DNA of 6,767 nt from assembly GCA_031260845.1 (NCBI GenBank), contig JAISKR010000131.1, positions 1 through 6,767 of the forward strand, in the 5' to 3' direction. Under the pieces are notes generated by a model. That model searched no databases. It had not been told where the DNA came from and saw only the letters and a program-made list of their open reading frames with translations. A program made the translations under genes and the position numbers. Shown here piece by piece: positions 6,140 through 6,767 of the stretch. The DNA comes from Bacteroidales bacterium (GTDB taxonomy: Bacteria > Bacteroidota > Bacteroidia > Bacteroidales > UBA4181). The number at the start of each line of letters is the position of its first letter. Position 1 is the first letter of the stretch.

Positions 6140-6767
6140 TTATGGCTGTGCCCACCATACAGGAACATCCAACCCTACGGGTGTTATATTGGGATTATAC
6201 AGACGTTCTTCCTGAACAAGAGGAAATCTCTTGGGAATATAACTCCTTGCGGCGCCGGCAGCCTCCGGACGCGGCACAAGTGCAGGAATGCCCGTGCGGC
6301 GATAGTCATTGTACGGCTCTATTTGACCAAATAATGCTTTCCACTTTTCTGTCAGGATGTTTTCTTGGGTTGCCGTTACGTCAGTATAAACGGCAATGGA
6401 AGATCCATCTTCTGCACCGTCGGTAACGTAATCAACGGAGGCTTCAATTGCTGCATTCAAATCATCTGATGCATCTTGTCCTAACCGTTCTTTTGCTTCG
6501 GCTATCAAAAAATACAGTTCGCTTTCGGTGACCAAAGGATAATTGCGACTACTGGCGAAATAACTGTCAGTGTTAATGGTAGAGGAATTCGGAGATATTT
6601 CCGGATCTGTGATGTCTGAACCTACAAATCCTCCCGCCTCTATTTCGTAGAAATAATACTCTAACCTTGGATCGTTATTGCTTTCTAATATGTCCACAAA
6701 AAACTGATTTGCCACAAATAAATCTCCACGGTTTGCTATGAAATCACTCCATTGGTTTGGGTTTTCC
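6140..6767 (-). CDS. SusD/RagB-like nutrient-binding outer membrane lipoprotein, C-terminal part
   Basis: The frame is open to the right edge, giving 208 C-terminal residues; the start, signal peptide and lipidated cysteine lie outside. A GTG at 6715 is internal, since the coding pattern continues upstream of it (GDLFVANQFF). Features typical of the SusD-like group (SusD-like_2 type) are NDPRLEYYF (31-39 of the fragment), the TPR-like helix ESELYFLIAEAKERLG (81-96), ILTEKWKALFGQIEPYNDYRRTG (137-159) and IPKRFPLVQEERLYNP (177-192), ending near VWWAQP. SusD proteins cap SusC-type TonB-dependent transporters at the cell surface and capture glycans or, in this subgroup, other nutrients. A susC gene would be expected beyond the right edge. 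The ligand cannot be predicted from this fragment. A terminator for the gene lies at 6088-6117. Confidence 0.9.
   Translation of the reverse strand, partial: ENPNQWSDFIANRGDLFVANQFFVDILESNNDPRLEYYFYEIEAGGFVGSDITDPEISPNSSTINTDSYFASSRNYPLVTESELYFLIAEAKERLGQDASDDLNAAIEASVDYVTDGAEDGSSIAVYTDVTATQENILTEKWKALFGQIEPYNDYRRTGIPALVPRPEAAGAARSYIPKRFPLVQEERLYNPNITPVGLDVPVWWAQP

Noticed and set aside
6118..6426. 102-codon plus-strand frame after the terminator
   Set aside because: It begins directly at the terminator and lies antisense to the SusD-like gene, whose C-terminal motifs are clear.
6713..6715. GTG as the start of the SusD-like gene
   Set aside because: The frame remains open to the right edge with family-like sequence upstream, and a start here would lack the signal peptide and most of the protein.

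Overview
The window looks like chromosomal DNA of a Bacteroidales/Bacteroidota bacterium. Evidence for this includes a SusD-like nutrient-binding lipoprotein, a DUF4249-type lipoprotein, promoters of the TTTG / TAnnTTTG kind used by the Bacteroidota housekeeping sigma factor, and A-rich translation leaders that mostly lack strong Shine-Dalgarno sites. There is no tRNA, rRNA, CRISPR array, insertion sequence or phage gene.

Layout, left to right. (1) Minus strand, 1-627: the N-terminal part of a DUF4249-like lipoprotein gene running off the left edge, with a well-formed promoter at 667-698. (2) Minus strand, 717-1532: a secreted IphP/Siw14-like tyrosine phosphatase with an intact HCAIGKDRTG loop. 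(3) 1533-1637: a compact divergent promoter region in which two identical TATCTTTG -7 boxes face outwards. (4) Plus strand, 1638-2849: a class A flavodiiron protein (FprA/ROO type), an O2 or NO reductase. (5) 2850-3114: a spacer with a run of about seven 10-11 bp repeats, a stem-loop, and a weak promoter overlapping a small palindrome. (6) Plus strand, 3115-5703: full-length ClpB disaggregase. (7) 5704-5753: a spacer built largely of five 8-bp repeats. (8) Plus strand, 5754-6017: a small DUF2442 protein. (9) 6088-6117: a bidirectional terminator. (10) Minus strand, 6140 to the right edge: the C-terminal part of a SusD-like lipoprotein whose start and probable SusC partner lie outside.

The middle holds two stress genes, one for O2/NO detoxification and one for protein disaggregation, each apparently with its own control region. 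The two ends are envelope nutrient-uptake lipoproteins. The gene content is ordinary for the group and I see no clearly new multi-gene system. The points most worth a second look are in the spacers: the 10-11 bp and 8-bp repeats, the divergent promoters, the stem-loop and palindrome ahead of clpB, and the DUF2442 gene without its usual partner.
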